From Catellatospora bangladeshensis (lineage in GTDB: Bacteria; Actinomycetota; Actinomycetes; Mycobacteriales; Micromonosporaceae): a stretch of DNA of 64,000 bases. The stretch's first letter is position 1, and each line of letters opens with the position of its first letter. Under the pieces are notes generated by a model. It did not search any database, was not told the DNA's origin, and worked only from the letters and a program-made list of their open reading frames with translations. Made by a program: the position numbers and the translations under genes. Positions 34,192 through 42,872 of this stretch are shown one piece after another. Where the stretch lies: assembly GCF_016862575.1 (NCBI RefSeq), contig NZ_BONF01000016.1:62001-126000 (forward strand), read 5' to 3'.

Positions 34192-34599
34192 GTGGAAATG
34201 ATGACATTGATGGTGCTCGGGTTCGTCTGTCTGGTCGTCGTGGCGCTGATCATCGTGATCGCGGCGGTCGCGGCGGCGTCGAGCGGCAAGGGCAAGCAGC
34301 GACAGCTGCACAAACGGGGCGGCGGCCATCCTGTCCACCACCACACGGGCACTCACGGGGATCAGTCCTACACCGACCCGGCCTGGCAGGGCGGCGACCC
34401 CGACGGCGGGTCGCGCGGCTGGTCCGGTGGGGACTCCGGAGACTCCCGCGGCTGGTCCGGTGGGGACTCGGGCAGCTCGGGGTCCGGCGGCTGGTCGAGC
34501 GGTGACTCGGGCGGCTCGTCGAGCGGCGGCTGGTCCGGCGGCGACTCCGGCAGCTCCTCCGGCGGCAGCAGCGACTCGGGCGGCTCCAGCAGCTACTGA
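34192..34599 (+). CDS. small single-pass membrane protein with Gly/Ser/Trp repeats
   Basis: The 135-residue protein has one N-terminal membrane helix (about residues 4-28), a basic/histidine-rich stretch (KRGGGHPVHHHTG) and a low-complexity tail of GWSGGDSG-type repeats ending SSSY. The family is not one I can name; the tail resembles glycine-rich or amyloid-prone segments. The start is GTG 34192, with a -10 box 7 nt upstream. It ends 29 nt before a strong terminator. Confidence 0.7.
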   Translation: MEMMTLMVLGFVCLVVVALIIVIAAVAAASSGKGKQRQLHKRGGGHPVHHHTGTHGDQSYTDPAWQGGDPDGGSRGWSGGDSGDSRGWSGGDSGSSGSGGWSSGDSGGSSSGGWSGGDSGSSSGGSSDSGGSSSY

Positions 34600-34628
34600 C
34601 GGCAGGCTCGCGATCGTCCTGATGTGAA

Positions 34629-34660
34629 AGGCCCCGTCCGCACGAGCGGACGGGGCCTTC
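34629..34660. terminator. bidirectional hairpin terminator
   Basis: AAGGCCCCGTCCG (34629-34641) and CGGACGGGGCCTT (34648-34660) form a perfect 13-bp stem with a 6-nt loop. It lies between the convergent small membrane protein and sugar dehydrogenase genes. Confidence 0.8.
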
Positions 34661-34686
34661 GTCATGCCAGAGGACCGGGCGGGTGA

Positions 34687-37464
34687 TCAGCCCTTGTTCG
34701 GGCCCGCGGTCACCGTGTCCACGGCGACCAGGGTGATCAGGTCGTTGAGGTCCGCGCCGAGGTACGCGTAGTCGCCCGCGGCGTAGTAGCGGCACAGGCC
34801 GACGTCGAACACGGCCGGCTTGGTGCCGTGCTCGCAGGCCACGGCCCGGTGCCCGGCGGCGACCTTCAGCGAGCTGATGTCGTCGTTGCCCGCGTCCCCG
34901 AGCCCGCCCTGCGTGTCCTCATAGAGGCCCGGGCCGAGCGCCGACTTGCCGCCCTTGAAGTCCCGGTCGGTGTACGCGGTGACGCCGGCGCCCTTCGCCG
35001 TCTCGCCGGAGACCAGCAGCAGCGAGATCGCGTCGTCGAGGTCGGTGCCGGTGAGCGTGTGCTCGCCGGCCGGGAACGCGCGGCAGCGGCCGAGGTTGCC
35101 CGTCCCGCCGCCAGTGCCGCCGTCGTTGGCGCAGGCCACGACACGGTAGCCAGGCTCGACGCGCAGCGAGCTGATCGTGTCGTCGCCGACCTCGGCGAGT
35201 TCCTTCTGACGGCCCTCGTACACCCCGCCCTCCAGGCTCTGGGCCTTGCCCTTCGCCTTGGGCTCGCTGAACACGGTGACCGGCGGGCCGACCACGCCGA
35301 GCAGCGAGACCTTGCCGTTGAGCTCGCCCAGGGTGGCGTGCTCGCCGCTGCCGAGGATCCGGCACACGCCGAGGTCGGCGCTGCCCGCACGGTCCCGGTC
35401 GCAGGCGATGAGCCGGTATCCGGCGCCGATCTTCAGCGAGCTGATCGGCGTGCTGTCGCCGCCGGCCAGTTCCCCGGCCACCGACTCGTGCATGCCCGCG
35501 CCCAGCGGCTGGCTCGCTCCCTTCAGGTTCGTCTCGCGGTATCCGACGACGCCCCTGCCCTCGACCGGCCCGCCGAACACGGCGAGCGACGAGATCTTGT
35601 CGTTGAACTCGGCGAGCGAGCCGTGCGACCCGGCGCCGAAGTAGCGGCAGGTGCCGAGGCTGGGCGCGGCGGCTGGGCCGTCGCAGGCGACGACGCGGTA
35701 GCCGCCGGCCACCTTGAGCGAGCTGGCCGTGTTGTCCTTGAGCTTGCCGAACGCGCCTGCCGCGGCGTCGAAGATGCCGGTGCCGAGGCCGCGGGACTCG
35801 CCCTTGAAGCCGCTGTCGGAGTACAGCGTCACCGGCGAGCTGGTGCCCTTGGGCGCGTACCGCACGCGCAGGATCTTCGCGCCGGAGTCGGTGGCGTCGC
35901 CGATCTTGGTGTACAGCGTGGAGAAGTAGAGCCCGTCGGGTCCCGGGGCGAGCGCCGCGACGCTGGTCTTGCCGCTGCCGGTGTACTCGATGAGGGTCTT
36001 CGGGTCGTCGACCGAGCCGTCCTTGTCGAACTCGAACTCGACGATCTTCTTGCCGCGCCGCTGCGGGCCGGTGGCGTAGGTCGGGCCGCTGAGCGTGACG
36101 AACGCGTTGCCGTACTTCTCCTGCGGGAAGCCCGCCGCGTGGTAGACCTCCGGCTCGGTGAAGGCGATGTTGACCGGGCCCTGGGTCTCCTTCCAGTTGT
36201 AGAGGGCGTTCTTGGTCAGCCCGCTGGCGCCGCCGGTCCAGTGGTAGCGGCCGCCCTTGGTGATCCGGGCGAGCCGGTCGTTGACCGAGGGCCCGTTCTC
36301 GACCGAGTAGTGCTGCCCGTCGGCCGTGCGCCAGGCGCCGCCGAAGGGGTTGCGCAGCCCGTACGCCCAGATGTAGTCCCTGGCCTGGAACTTGCCGGTG
36401 CCCTTGTAGAACGGGTTGTCGCTGGGCGCGGTGCCGTCCAGGTTCATCCGCAGGACCTTGCCGCGGAAGGAGTCCATGTCCTCGGCGGTGTCGGCGACGA
36501 AGCCGTCGCCCATGTGCACGTAGAGCTTGCCGTCCGGGCCGATGGTCAGGTTCGAGATCTGGTGCGAGGTCGACTGCTCCTCGCCCGGGAACTTGATGAT
36601 CGTGTTCTGCTTGGCGGCGGTGAACCCGCCGTCGGTGCTCTGGAAGCGCACGATCTTGGCCAGCAGGTCGCCGTCGTCCTTGTACAGCATGGCCGCGATG
36701 ACGTCGCCGGTCTTCGGCTCGACCACGATGCCGGTCAGGCCCATCTCGCCGGTGCCCGGGAACTGGGCGCTGGGGTCGAAGTCGAGCAGGTCCTTGGCGT
36801 AGGTCTTCTTCTTGAAGTCCCCGGTGACCGTGATGATCTTCCCGTACAGCTCGGTGACGTAGAACAGCGGCTTGGCCGGGTCGCTCGGGTGGTTCGGCAC
36901 CATCGCGATGTTCACCGGCAGCGCGAAGTCCTCGGCCACCTCCTCGACCACGAAGCCGGGCTGGTGCACCTTCCAGTCACCCTCACCGGGCAGCGGCTTG
37001 CGCTCCACGTCGGTCTTGAACGGCCGCGCGGAGTACGCCGTCCACCCGCCGGACGTGTCGCGGTGGCGGACCCGCAGCGTGTACTGCCTGTCCGGGAGCA
37101 GGTCGGCCCGGCCGGCGAAGGAGTTCTCGAACACGCCGTCGCCGAGGTGCACGTGGACCCGGCCGGTCCCGCTGGCGCAGGAGTCGAACCAGACCCGCTC
37201 GCCGCCGCCGGGGCTGCCCGCCCAGATCTCCCAGTCGGTGCACAGGTGCACGTCGCCGCCGTCGTTGCCCTGCAGCGGACGCGTCTCCATGTGCACGTCC
37301 GCGGCGCTGAGCACGCGGTTGTCCTTCTCCGGTTCGGTGATGACGGGCGCCGACGGGGCGGCCGCCCGCGCGGCCGACGGCGCGGGCGCCGCGGCGGTGG
37401 CGAACATGAGGACGCCGGACAGCAGGGCTGTGCCGAACGCCCCCACCCTGAAATCACTATTCAT
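34687..37464 (-). CDS. secreted PQQ-type sugar dehydrogenase with four beta/gamma-crystallin-like domains
   Basis: The 925-residue protein starts with a Sec-type signal (to about residue 38) and an Ig-like module with conserved HMETRPLQ and CTDWEIW. A six-bladed glucose/sorbosone dehydrogenase propeller follows (about 155-520; SHQISNLTIGPDGKLYVHMG, RNPFGGAWR). From about 538 to the end there are eight Greek-key half-motifs, each with an N/D-N/D-x-I-S-S Ca2+ site (DNTASS, NDKISS, DDTISS, NDDISS), making four beta/gamma-crystallin-like domains. It probably oxidises or binds sugars outside the cell. ATG 37464 gives the clean signal. A paralogue sharing the core lies at 55622-57697. Confidence 0.82.
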   Translation of the reverse strand: MNSDFRVGAFGTALLSGVLMFATAAAPAPSAARAAAPSAPVITEPEKDNRVLSAADVHMETRPLQGNDGGDVHLCTDWEIWAGSPGGGERVWFDSCASGTGRVHVHLGDGVFENSFAGRADLLPDRQYTLRVRHRDTSGGWTAYSARPFKTDVERKPLPGEGDWKVHQPGFVVEEVAEDFALPVNIAMVPNHPSDPAKPLFYVTELYGKIITVTGDFKKKTYAKDLLDFDPSAQFPGTGEMGLTGIVVEPKTGDVIAAMLYKDDGDLLAKIVRFQSTDGGFTAAKQNTIIKFPGEEQSTSHQISNLTIGPDGKLYVHMGDGFVADTAEDMDSFRGKVLRMNLDGTAPSDNPFYKGTGKFQARDYIWAYGLRNPFGGAWRTADGQHYSVENGPSVNDRLARITKGGRYHWTGGASGLTKNALYNWKETQGPVNIAFTEPEVYHAAGFPQEKYGNAFVTLSGPTYATGPQRRGKKIVEFEFDKDGSVDDPKTLIEYTGSGKTSVAALAPGPDGLYFSTLYTKIGDATDSGAKILRVRYAPKGTSSPVTLYSDSGFKGESRGLGTGIFDAAAGAFGKLKDNTASSLKVAGGYRVVACDGPAAAPSLGTCRYFGAGSHGSLAEFNDKISSLAVFGGPVEGRGVVGYRETNLKGASQPLGAGMHESVAGELAGGDSTPISSLKIGAGYRLIACDRDRAGSADLGVCRILGSGEHATLGELNGKVSLLGVVGPPVTVFSEPKAKGKAQSLEGGVYEGRQKELAEVGDDTISSLRVEPGYRVVACANDGGTGGGTGNLGRCRAFPAGEHTLTGTDLDDAISLLLVSGETAKGAGVTAYTDRDFKGGKSALGPGLYEDTQGGLGDAGNDDISSLKVAAGHRAVACEHGTKPAVFDVGLCRYYAAGDYAYLGADLNDLITLVAVDTVTAGPNKG

Positions 37465-37485
37465 GCTGGATAAGCCCCCCGAATA

Positions 37486-37502
37486 TGTCACCAAATGTGA
37501 CA
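37486..37502. promoter_or_regulatory. inverted repeat upstream of the crystallin-type dehydrogenase gene
   Basis: TGTCAC (37486-37491) and GTGACA (37497-37502) are separated by CAAAT, 22 nt before the ATG. The AT-rich setting and spacing suit a dimeric regulator, though it is not the CRP order TGTGA-N6-TCACA. The rest of the 256-nt gap to the next gene holds no other clear signal. Confidence 0.45.
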
Positions 37503-37720
37503 AACCAGGTCAGGCTACCCAGAGCGGAGAATGGTATAAAGCGCACGCGCCGGAGCCGCCGGCGGCTGTGTGCGGCCGGCCCAGCCGGTGCGCGACACAC
37601 CTGCGGGAGGATTGCCGTGGGCCGCGCACCGGGTCCGTACAGCGGAACTGTGGGACCGGGACCGCCCCGGATGGGCCGGAGACGCTCCCACCCCGTAGAG
37701 CGCCGCCGGTGGCGGCGGCG

Positions 37721-38542
37721 TCACTGCACCGGGCGCACCTGGCCGGACACGGCGAGGTCGGTGGAGGAGCCGGGAGCCGCGAAACCGCGTCCGGGCGCCC
37801 GCGGCGTCTGGCTCGCCCGGGCGGGCGCCCCGTTCTCCTTCGGCGACTTCGACGGATGCGCCTTGCTCGGCTGGACCGGGCTCGGCTGGACCTGGCTCGG
37901 GTCCAGCGACGTTGCGGGGTCCCCACCCGGCTGGCCGCCGTTGGCCAGCAGCGCCTCGCAGAACGTGGTCAGGTCCTGGTCACCCGCGGCGGCCACCAGC
38001 GCGGCGTACTCGGGACTGTCGGTGGCCTTCGGCTTGTCCTTCTCCGCGGTCGCCAGGAAGCTGCGGCACAGACCCTGCGCGTTGGCGGGCAGCGACGTCC
38101 CGGGCAGCGCCGACGGGGACAGGCTGGACGAGGGCCCGGGCGTGGGCGTGGGCGTCGCCGACGGCGCCGACCCGCGCGAGCTGTGCGCCGCCGACGGGGA
38201 GTCGCCCGGGTCCTGCTGCGGGCCGATCGGGAACGGGTTCGGCAGCACGCCGGTGCCCGTGGCGAACGCGACCCCGCCCACCGTCAGCGCGGCGACCAGC
38301 GCGGCCACCTTGAGCGTGAGCGCCCGGCGCAGCGTGCGGCCGGGCCGCGTGACGGGCGACGGGTACGCCGCGCGGAACGCCGCCAGCACCGTCTCGGCGC
38401 CGGCGTGCTCCTCCGGGCGGCCCGGCGCGGCCGCGCGCATCAGCAGCTCGGCGAGGGGGTCGCCGGTGGCGCGCTGGGCGAAGGCGTCATCCAGCCGCCG
38501 TTCGGAGGCGGCCTGGTCGTGCGCGTCGAACAGTTCGGTCAT
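37721..38542 (-). CDS. anti-sigma-factor-like membrane protein
   Basis: The 273-residue protein has a cytoplasmic N-terminal helical region (about 90 residues), one membrane helix (about 96-114, LKVAALVAALTVGGVAFATG) and a low-complexity external domain rich in Pro/Ser/Thr. It lies 99 nt downstream of an ECF sigma gene on the same strand, the usual place for a cognate anti-sigma factor. No zinc HxxxCxxC motif is visible, so it is not a ZAS-type protein. ATG 38542 is well placed after GAGGAGGGG. Confidence 0.65.
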   Translation of the reverse strand: MTELFDAHDQAASERRLDDAFAQRATGDPLAELLMRAAAPGRPEEHAGAETVLAAFRAAYPSPVTRPGRTLRRALTLKVAALVAALTVGGVAFATGTGVLPNPFPIGPQQDPGDSPSAAHSSRGSAPSATPTPTPGPSSSLSPSALPGTSLPANAQGLCRSFLATAEKDKPKATDSPEYAALVAAAGDQDLTTFCEALLANGGQPGGDPATSLDPSQVQPSPVQPSKAHPSKSPKENGAPARASQTPRAPGRGFAAPGSSTDLAVSGQVRPVQ

Positions 38543-38641
38543 GCCCCCTCCTCGCTTCGCCCGCCGGTCGTCTGAGCCGCTGTCACCCATATGAATCGCT
38601 TGCTCATATCACCTTCTTCAGCGCCGAGCGCCCGCCCGGTG

Positions 38642-39220
38642 TCACTCGGCGCCCCGATTCCGCTCTCCGCCGAGCACGTCGGCCAGCCGCCGCAGGCCGC
38701 GGTGTGCCGCCATGCGCACCGCGCCCGATCGCTTGCCCAGCACGTCGGCGGCGGACTGCGCGTCCAGGCCCATCACCGCGCGCAGCAGGACCGCCTCCGC
38801 CTGGTCCCGCGGCAGCGAGGCGATCAGGGCCAGCGCGCCGTCGGTGGTCATCAGCTGCTCGACCGCGACCGCCGTGTCGTCGGCGGCGGGCAGATCGGCC
38901 ATCGCCTCCACCGGCAGCGGCACGGACGGGCGGCGCTGGTGGTGCCGCAGGTGGTCCATGGCGCGGTGCCGGGCGATGGTCGCGGCCCAGCGCCGGAACC
39001 CGTTCTCGTCGCCCCGGAAGGTGCGCAGGTCACGCACGATCTGCAGCCACGTCTCGGAGGCCACGTCCTCGGCGTCGGACCCGACGAGCAGCCGCAGGTA
39101 GCGCAGCAGGGCGGGCTGCACCGCGAGGTAGAGCCGGTTGAACGCGGCCTCGTCACCGTGGCGAGCCGATTCCACCGCCGCCGACAGGTCGACGGCAGCG
39201 TGCGGACGCACGTCGGTCAC
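38642..39220 (-). CDS. ECF-type RNA polymerase sigma factor
   Basis: The 192-residue protein has sigma region 2 (FNRLYLAVQPALLRYLRLL, DAEDVASETWLQIV) and region 4 (SLPRDQAEAVLLRAVMGLD, SAADVLGKRSGAVRMAAHRGLRRL). GTG 39220 follows GGGGAGC by 6 nt. The gene downstream encodes a likely membrane anti-sigma factor, so the pair probably reports an envelope signal. An 18-bp palindrome lies in the divergent promoter region shared with the small membrane protein gene. Confidence 0.92.
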   Translation of the reverse strand: MTDVRPHAAVDLSAAVESARHGDEAAFNRLYLAVQPALLRYLRLLVGSDAEDVASETWLQIVRDLRTFRGDENGFRRWAATIARHRAMDHLRHHQRRPSVPLPVEAMADLPAADDTAVAVEQLMTTDGALALIASLPRDQAEAVLLRAVMGLDAQSAADVLGKRSGAVRMAAHRGLRRLADVLGGERNRGAE

Positions 39221-39357
39221 CGGCAGCTCCCCTCGCACGCGACCCTGAGCGATTGATTGTGCACACATCCCACCCGTCTGTGCGAACCGGTCCGGTACGC
39301 GCGGCAGATTCGCCTCATCCGGTGTGACGGACGGCGGGGCCCCGACGCTCTATCGGT

Positions 39358-39375
39358 GGCACGTGCGCACGTGCC
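39358..39375. promoter_or_regulatory. 18-bp perfect palindrome in a divergent promoter region
   Basis: GGCACGTGCGCACGTGCC reads the same on both strands with no spacer. It lies in the 201-nt space between the ECF sigma gene and the divergent small membrane protein gene. It is a good candidate operator for an unidentified regulator. Confidence 0.5.
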
Positions 39376-39421
39376 CGCCGCCGGCTCCGGCCACGGCGAG
39401 TACGAGGTCAGGGCAGCGGAG

Positions 39422-39820
39422 ATGAGCAGAAGAAAAGGCGCCAACCGACCGGTCTTCGTCGACCGCACCGGGCGCCGCCGGCGGATGTTCACACTGCTGG
39501 CGGCGGGCGGCGGGGTGCTGCTCACCCTGATGATCGGCGTCGTGGCGGCCGGCTTCCTCGGCGTCGACCCGGCCCAGCTGCCCGGTCTGCCCCAGTTGCT
39601 GCCGGACCGGCCGGTCGCCGAGCTGTCCCCGACGGCCGAGCCGTCCCCCAGCCCTGAGCGGCAGACACAACCGTCGCCCGCCCCCGGGCCGGCGACCGTG
39701 TCGCCGACGCCCTCCCCGGCCAAGCAGACCGGCAAGCCGACGCCGCAGTCGTCGTCGGCCACCCGCGGCAACCGCCCCAGCGACCGGCCGCACCCGACGC
39801 AGTCGAAGAAGAACCCGTAA
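39422..39820 (+). CDS. small membrane protein with Pro/Ser-rich tail
   Basis: The 132-residue protein has a basic N-terminus (MSRRKGANRP, GRRRRMF), one membrane helix (about 22-47) and an external Pro/Ser/Thr tail. It ends 2 nt before the polysaccharide deacetylase/glycosyltransferase gene, so they are co-expressed and it may be an accessory subunit of that synthase. The ribosome site before ATG 39422 is poor (GCGGAG adjacent). No known domain is recognisable. Confidence 0.65.
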   Translation: MSRRKGANRPVFVDRTGRRRRMFTLLAAGGGVLLTLMIGVVAAGFLGVDPAQLPGLPQLLPDRPVAELSPTAEPSPSPERQTQPSPAPGPATVSPTPSPAKQTGKPTPQSSSATRGNRPSDRPHPTQSKKNP

Positions 39821-39822
39821 CG

Positions 39823-41940
39823 ATGACCCGTCACCTGAAGCGGCGTGAACCGCGCGCCCACTGGCTGCTGCTGGCGCTGTTCCTCACGGTCGCCCTGGCC
39901 GGGCTGTGCCTCAACGGATACGTCGAGCACGTCGGCGCGGAGGGCAGCGGCCCGCACCCGGTCGCCGACGACCGACCGGCCGCCGACGAGGTGATCGAGG
40001 GCGGCCCCGTGCAGCGGCCCGCCGCCGACGGCACCGTCACCACCAGCGCGATGCCGGCCAAGACCATCGCGCTCACCTTCGACGACGGCCCCGACCCGCA
40101 GTGGACCCCGAAGATCCTGGACGTGCTCGCCCGGCACGACGCCGCCGGGACCTTCTTCGTGGTCGGCGCGCAGGTCAACCGGCACCCCGAGCTGGCCCGG
40201 CGCATCGTCGACGCGGGCAGCGAGGTCGCCGTGCACACGTTCACCCACGTCGACCTGTCGTCGACCCCGGCGTGGCAGCGCAGCGTCGAGCTGAACCTGA
40301 CCGGCAACGCCGTGGCCGCCGCGACCGGCGTCCGCGCCACCCTGATGCGCCCGCCCTACTCGGCGACCCCCGACGCGGTGACCGCCGCCGCGTACGACGC
40401 CATGCGCCAGGCCGCCGACGAGGGCTACCTGACCGTGCTCACCGACCTCGACACCCGCGACTGGGCCCGGCCCGGCGTCGAGCAGATCGTCGCCGCGGCC
40501 ACCCCGGAGGCCGGAGCGGGCGCCGTCGTCATGATGCACGACTCCGGCGGCGACCGGTCGCAGACCGTGGCGGCGCTCGACGTGCTCATCCCGCGGCTGC
40601 AGGAGCAGGGTTACCGCTTCACCACCGTCTCCCAGGCCCTCGAACTGCCCGCGGCCCCGCCCGCCGAGGCGGGCCTGCGGCTGCGCGGGCACGCCCTGCG
40701 CTGGGCGCAGGTGGGCTCGGGCTGGCTGGCCGGGGCGATGACCTGGCTCATGCTCGCCGCCGTGGTGCTCGCCCTGCTGCGCCTGATCGTGCAGGTCTGG
40801 TGCGCCCGGGTGCACGTACGCCGGGTGCGCAAGGCGGCCCGCAGGCGCAAGCGCTACGTCGGGACGGTGTCGGTGATCGTGCCCGCCTACAACGAGGCCG
40901 CCAACATCGAGGCGACCGTGCGCTCGCTGCTCGCCAACGACTACCCGAACGTCGAGGTCATCGTCGTCGACGACGGCTCCAGCGACGGCACCGCCGAGAT
41001 CGTGCGCCGGCTGCGCCTGCCCAACGTGTACGTCGTCGAGCAGGAGAACGCGGGCAAGCCCACCGCGCTGAACACCGGCGTCATGTTCGCCCGCGGCGAC
41101 ATCCTGGTCATGGTCGACGGCGACACCGTCTTCGAGCCCGACGCGATCGGCGAGCTGGTGCAGCCGCTGGCCGACCCGGCCGTCGGCGCCGTCTCCGGCA
41201 ATACCAAGGTGGCCAACCGGGGCGGGCTGCTCGGCCGCTGGCAGCACCTCGAATACGTGATCGGCTTCAACCTCGACCGGCGCATGTTCGACATCCTGCA
41301 GTGCATGCCGACCGTGCCCGGCGCGATCGGCGCGTTCCGCCGCGAGGCCGTGGTCGACGTCGGCGGCGTGTCCACCCAGACGCTGGCCGAGGACACCGAC
41401 TTCACCATGGCGATCATCCGGGCCGGCTGGCGGGTGGTGTACGCCCCCGACGCCATCGCGTGGACCGAGGCGCCCGCGTCGCTGCGGCAGCTGTGGCGGC
41501 AGCGCTACCGCTGGTGCTACGGCACCATGCAGGCGATGTGGAAGCACCGGCGGGCCGTCGTCGAGTCCGGGGCGTCCGGGCGGCTGGGGCGGCGTGGCCT
41601 GGCGTACCTCACCATGTTCCAGGTGCTGCTGCCGCTGGCCGCGCCGATGGTGGACATCTACGGCGTATACGGCGCGATCTTCCTGCCGCCGCTGCAGACG
41701 GCCGCGGTCTGGCTGGGCTTCACCGCGCTGCAGGCGCTGACGGCGGCGTACGCGCTGCGGCTGGACGGCGAGCGCTACGGCCCCATCTGGAGCCTGCCGC
41801 TGCAGCAGATCGTGTACCGGCAGCTGATGTACCTGGTCGTCATCCAGTCCACGGTGATGGCGCTGATCGGCGACCGGCTGCGCTGGCACCGCATGGTGCG
41901 CACCGGGGCCGCCACCGCCCACGCCCGCACCCACGCCTGA
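39823..41940 (+). CDS. fused polysaccharide deacetylase / family 2 glycosyltransferase
   Basis: The 705-residue protein joins an external NodB-type deacetylase (about 75-260; IALTFDDGPD, HTFTHVD, RPPYSATPD) to a cytoplasmic processive GT2 domain (from about 346; VSVIVPAYNEA, VVDDGSSDGT, DGDT, Q/RxxRW as RQRYRWCYG). Membrane helices lie at the N-terminus, between the domains (about 300-325), and at the C-terminus. The architecture suggests synthesis of a beta-linked amino-sugar polymer that is deacetylated as it emerges, as for PNAG or chitooligosaccharides. The polymer itself is inferred. Confidence 0.88.
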   Translation: MTRHLKRREPRAHWLLLALFLTVALAGLCLNGYVEHVGAEGSGPHPVADDRPAADEVIEGGPVQRPAADGTVTTSAMPAKTIALTFDDGPDPQWTPKILDVLARHDAAGTFFVVGAQVNRHPELARRIVDAGSEVAVHTFTHVDLSSTPAWQRSVELNLTGNAVAAATGVRATLMRPPYSATPDAVTAAAYDAMRQAADEGYLTVLTDLDTRDWARPGVEQIVAAATPEAGAGAVVMMHDSGGDRSQTVAALDVLIPRLQEQGYRFTTVSQALELPAAPPAEAGLRLRGHALRWAQVGSGWLAGAMTWLMLAAVVLALLRLIVQVWCARVHVRRVRKAARRRKRYVGTVSVIVPAYNEAANIEATVRSLLANDYPNVEVIVVDDGSSDGTAEIVRRLRLPNVYVVEQENAGKPTALNTGVMFARGDILVMVDGDTVFEPDAIGELVQPLADPAVGAVSGNTKVANRGGLLGRWQHLEYVIGFNLDRRMFDILQCMPTVPGAIGAFRREAVVDVGGVSTQTLAEDTDFTMAIIRAGWRVVYAPDAIAWTEAPASLRQLWRQRYRWCYGTMQAMWKHRRAVVESGASGRLGRRGLAYLTMFQVLLPLAAPMVDIYGVYGAIFLPPLQTAAVWLGFTALQALTAAYALRLDGERYGPIWSLPLQQIVYRQLMYLVVIQSTVMALIGDRLRWHRMVRTGAATAHARTHA

Positions 41941-42052
41941 CCGGCGTCGCCCACACGGACGGACAGCTTCCTCGCTCCTGGTGACGATGGCGGCGGCCGT
42001 CTCGCCCGGCTGCTTGGCGCGCCGGTAGCATCGATGATGTGCGGGCGACGGG

Positions 42053-42238
42053 ATGGGTGAGGTCATGGAGCAGCGTGCCGCCGGCAAGAAGCGCGCGGTG
42101 ACCAAGGACGTTGTCAAACGGTTCGCCGCGAAGTCCGCGAAGGTCTCCGCTCAGCTGGAGCGTCGGGATGTCCCGGCCGGTCATGTGCGCTCGGCGAAGG
42201 TCGCGGCCTACCTCGCCGCCCGGCGAGCACAAGACTGA
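42053..42238 (+). CDS. putative antitoxin of the Fic pair
   Basis: The 61-residue basic helical protein lies directly upstream of a Fic gene and overlaps it by 1 nt (TGATG), the standard arrangement of small class I Fic antitoxins such as VbhA. SAQLE matches the S/T-x-x-x-E core of the Fic inhibitory helix, although the next residue is Arg rather than Gly or Asn. ATG 42065 is an alternative start after GGGTGAGG. A -10-like TAGCAT is at 42026-42031. Base composition is lower in GC than its neighbours. Confidence 0.6.
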   Translation: MGEVMEQRAAGKKRAVTKDVVKRFAAKSAKVSAQLERRDVPAGHVRSAKVAAYLAARRAQD

Positions 42239-42861
42239 TGGCGCTTGCGCCTGGTTACGGTGAGACTCCGCTGCCCGATGATGAGCTGGTCTGGTTGGTG
42301 CCCGCGGCCCTGGAGGCCCTGGGCGAACCGGTCCGTAAGGCTGACATCTACGACCTCGAGGAAGCGGAGTACGAAGTCGTTGCCGAGCGGCTGATCCAGC
42401 AGGTGCTCGATGGGGACCTGGATGTCGAGGATCTGCTGAGGGACGGCTTTCTTCGCGATCTGCACACGAACCTGTACAGCGGCATCTGGCGGTGGGCCGG
42501 TCAATATCGCAGGCATGAAGTGACCATCGGCATCGCTCCGGAGCAGATCGCCACCACCCTGCGAAGCTCGCTCGAGTCGATGGCCTATCGCTGGCAGAAC
42601 ACCGACGACTGGAACGCTCGAGAGCTGGGCGTCGCTGCTCACGCGGAATCGGTGAGAATCCACCCCTTCTGGGACGGCAACGGCCGGACCACCCGGCTGT
42701 TCGCTGACCTGGTATTCCTGGCCGCTCAGGACGGAGAGACGATCGAGGTCTACGACTGGGCAGTGGACAAGGGCGAGTACATCGGCCTGCTGCGCCGCTA
42801 CGACCAGGATCGGGATCCGCGAGCTTCGGCTCGGTTCGTCCCCGTGCAGCTGTTCGAATAG
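42238..42861 (+). CDS. Fic/DOC family protein (probable AMP-transferase toxin)
   Basis: The 207-residue protein has the complete Fic active-site motif IHPFWDGNGRTTR (about residues 140-152), with catalytic His, phosphate-binding Asn and Arg. An upstream flap (RHEVTIGIAPEQIATTL) would position the target. The N-terminus (TPLPDDELVWLVP) resembles mobile mystery protein B-type Fic proteins. Fic enzymes AMPylate or otherwise modify target hydroxyls. It has no internal inhibitory helix, fitting control by the overlapping upstream protein. It is convergent, 11 nt apart, with an XRE regulator. Confidence 0.88.
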   Translation: MALAPGYGETPLPDDELVWLVPAALEALGEPVRKADIYDLEEAEYEVVAERLIQQVLDGDLDVEDLLRDGFLRDLHTNLYSGIWRWAGQYRRHEVTIGIAPEQIATTLRSSLESMAYRWQNTDDWNARELGVAAHAESVRIHPFWDGNGRTTRLFADLVFLAAQDGETIEVYDWAVDKGEYIGLLRRYDQDRDPRASARFVPVQLFE

Positions 42862-42872
42862 CGGTCTCTTAC

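Noticed and set aside
32509-34665. 718-codon minus-strand open frame over glyA
   Set aside because: Antisense to glyA; no domains, and its end is made of the mirror of the Gly/Ser repeat gene.
37465-37720. Small gene between the crystallin-type dehydrogenase and the anti-sigma-like gene
   Set aside because: Frames here are short, shifting and Arg/Pro-rich on both strands, with no ribosome site; it reads as a promoter region.
42037-42060. Short ATG frame (7 codons) before the Fic antitoxin
   Set aside because: It has no ribosome site and no coding character; it only overlaps the real start region.
39217-42117. 966-codon minus-strand open frame
   Set aside because: Antisense to the deacetylase/glycosyltransferase gene; low-complexity His/Gly/Arg-rich translation with no motif.
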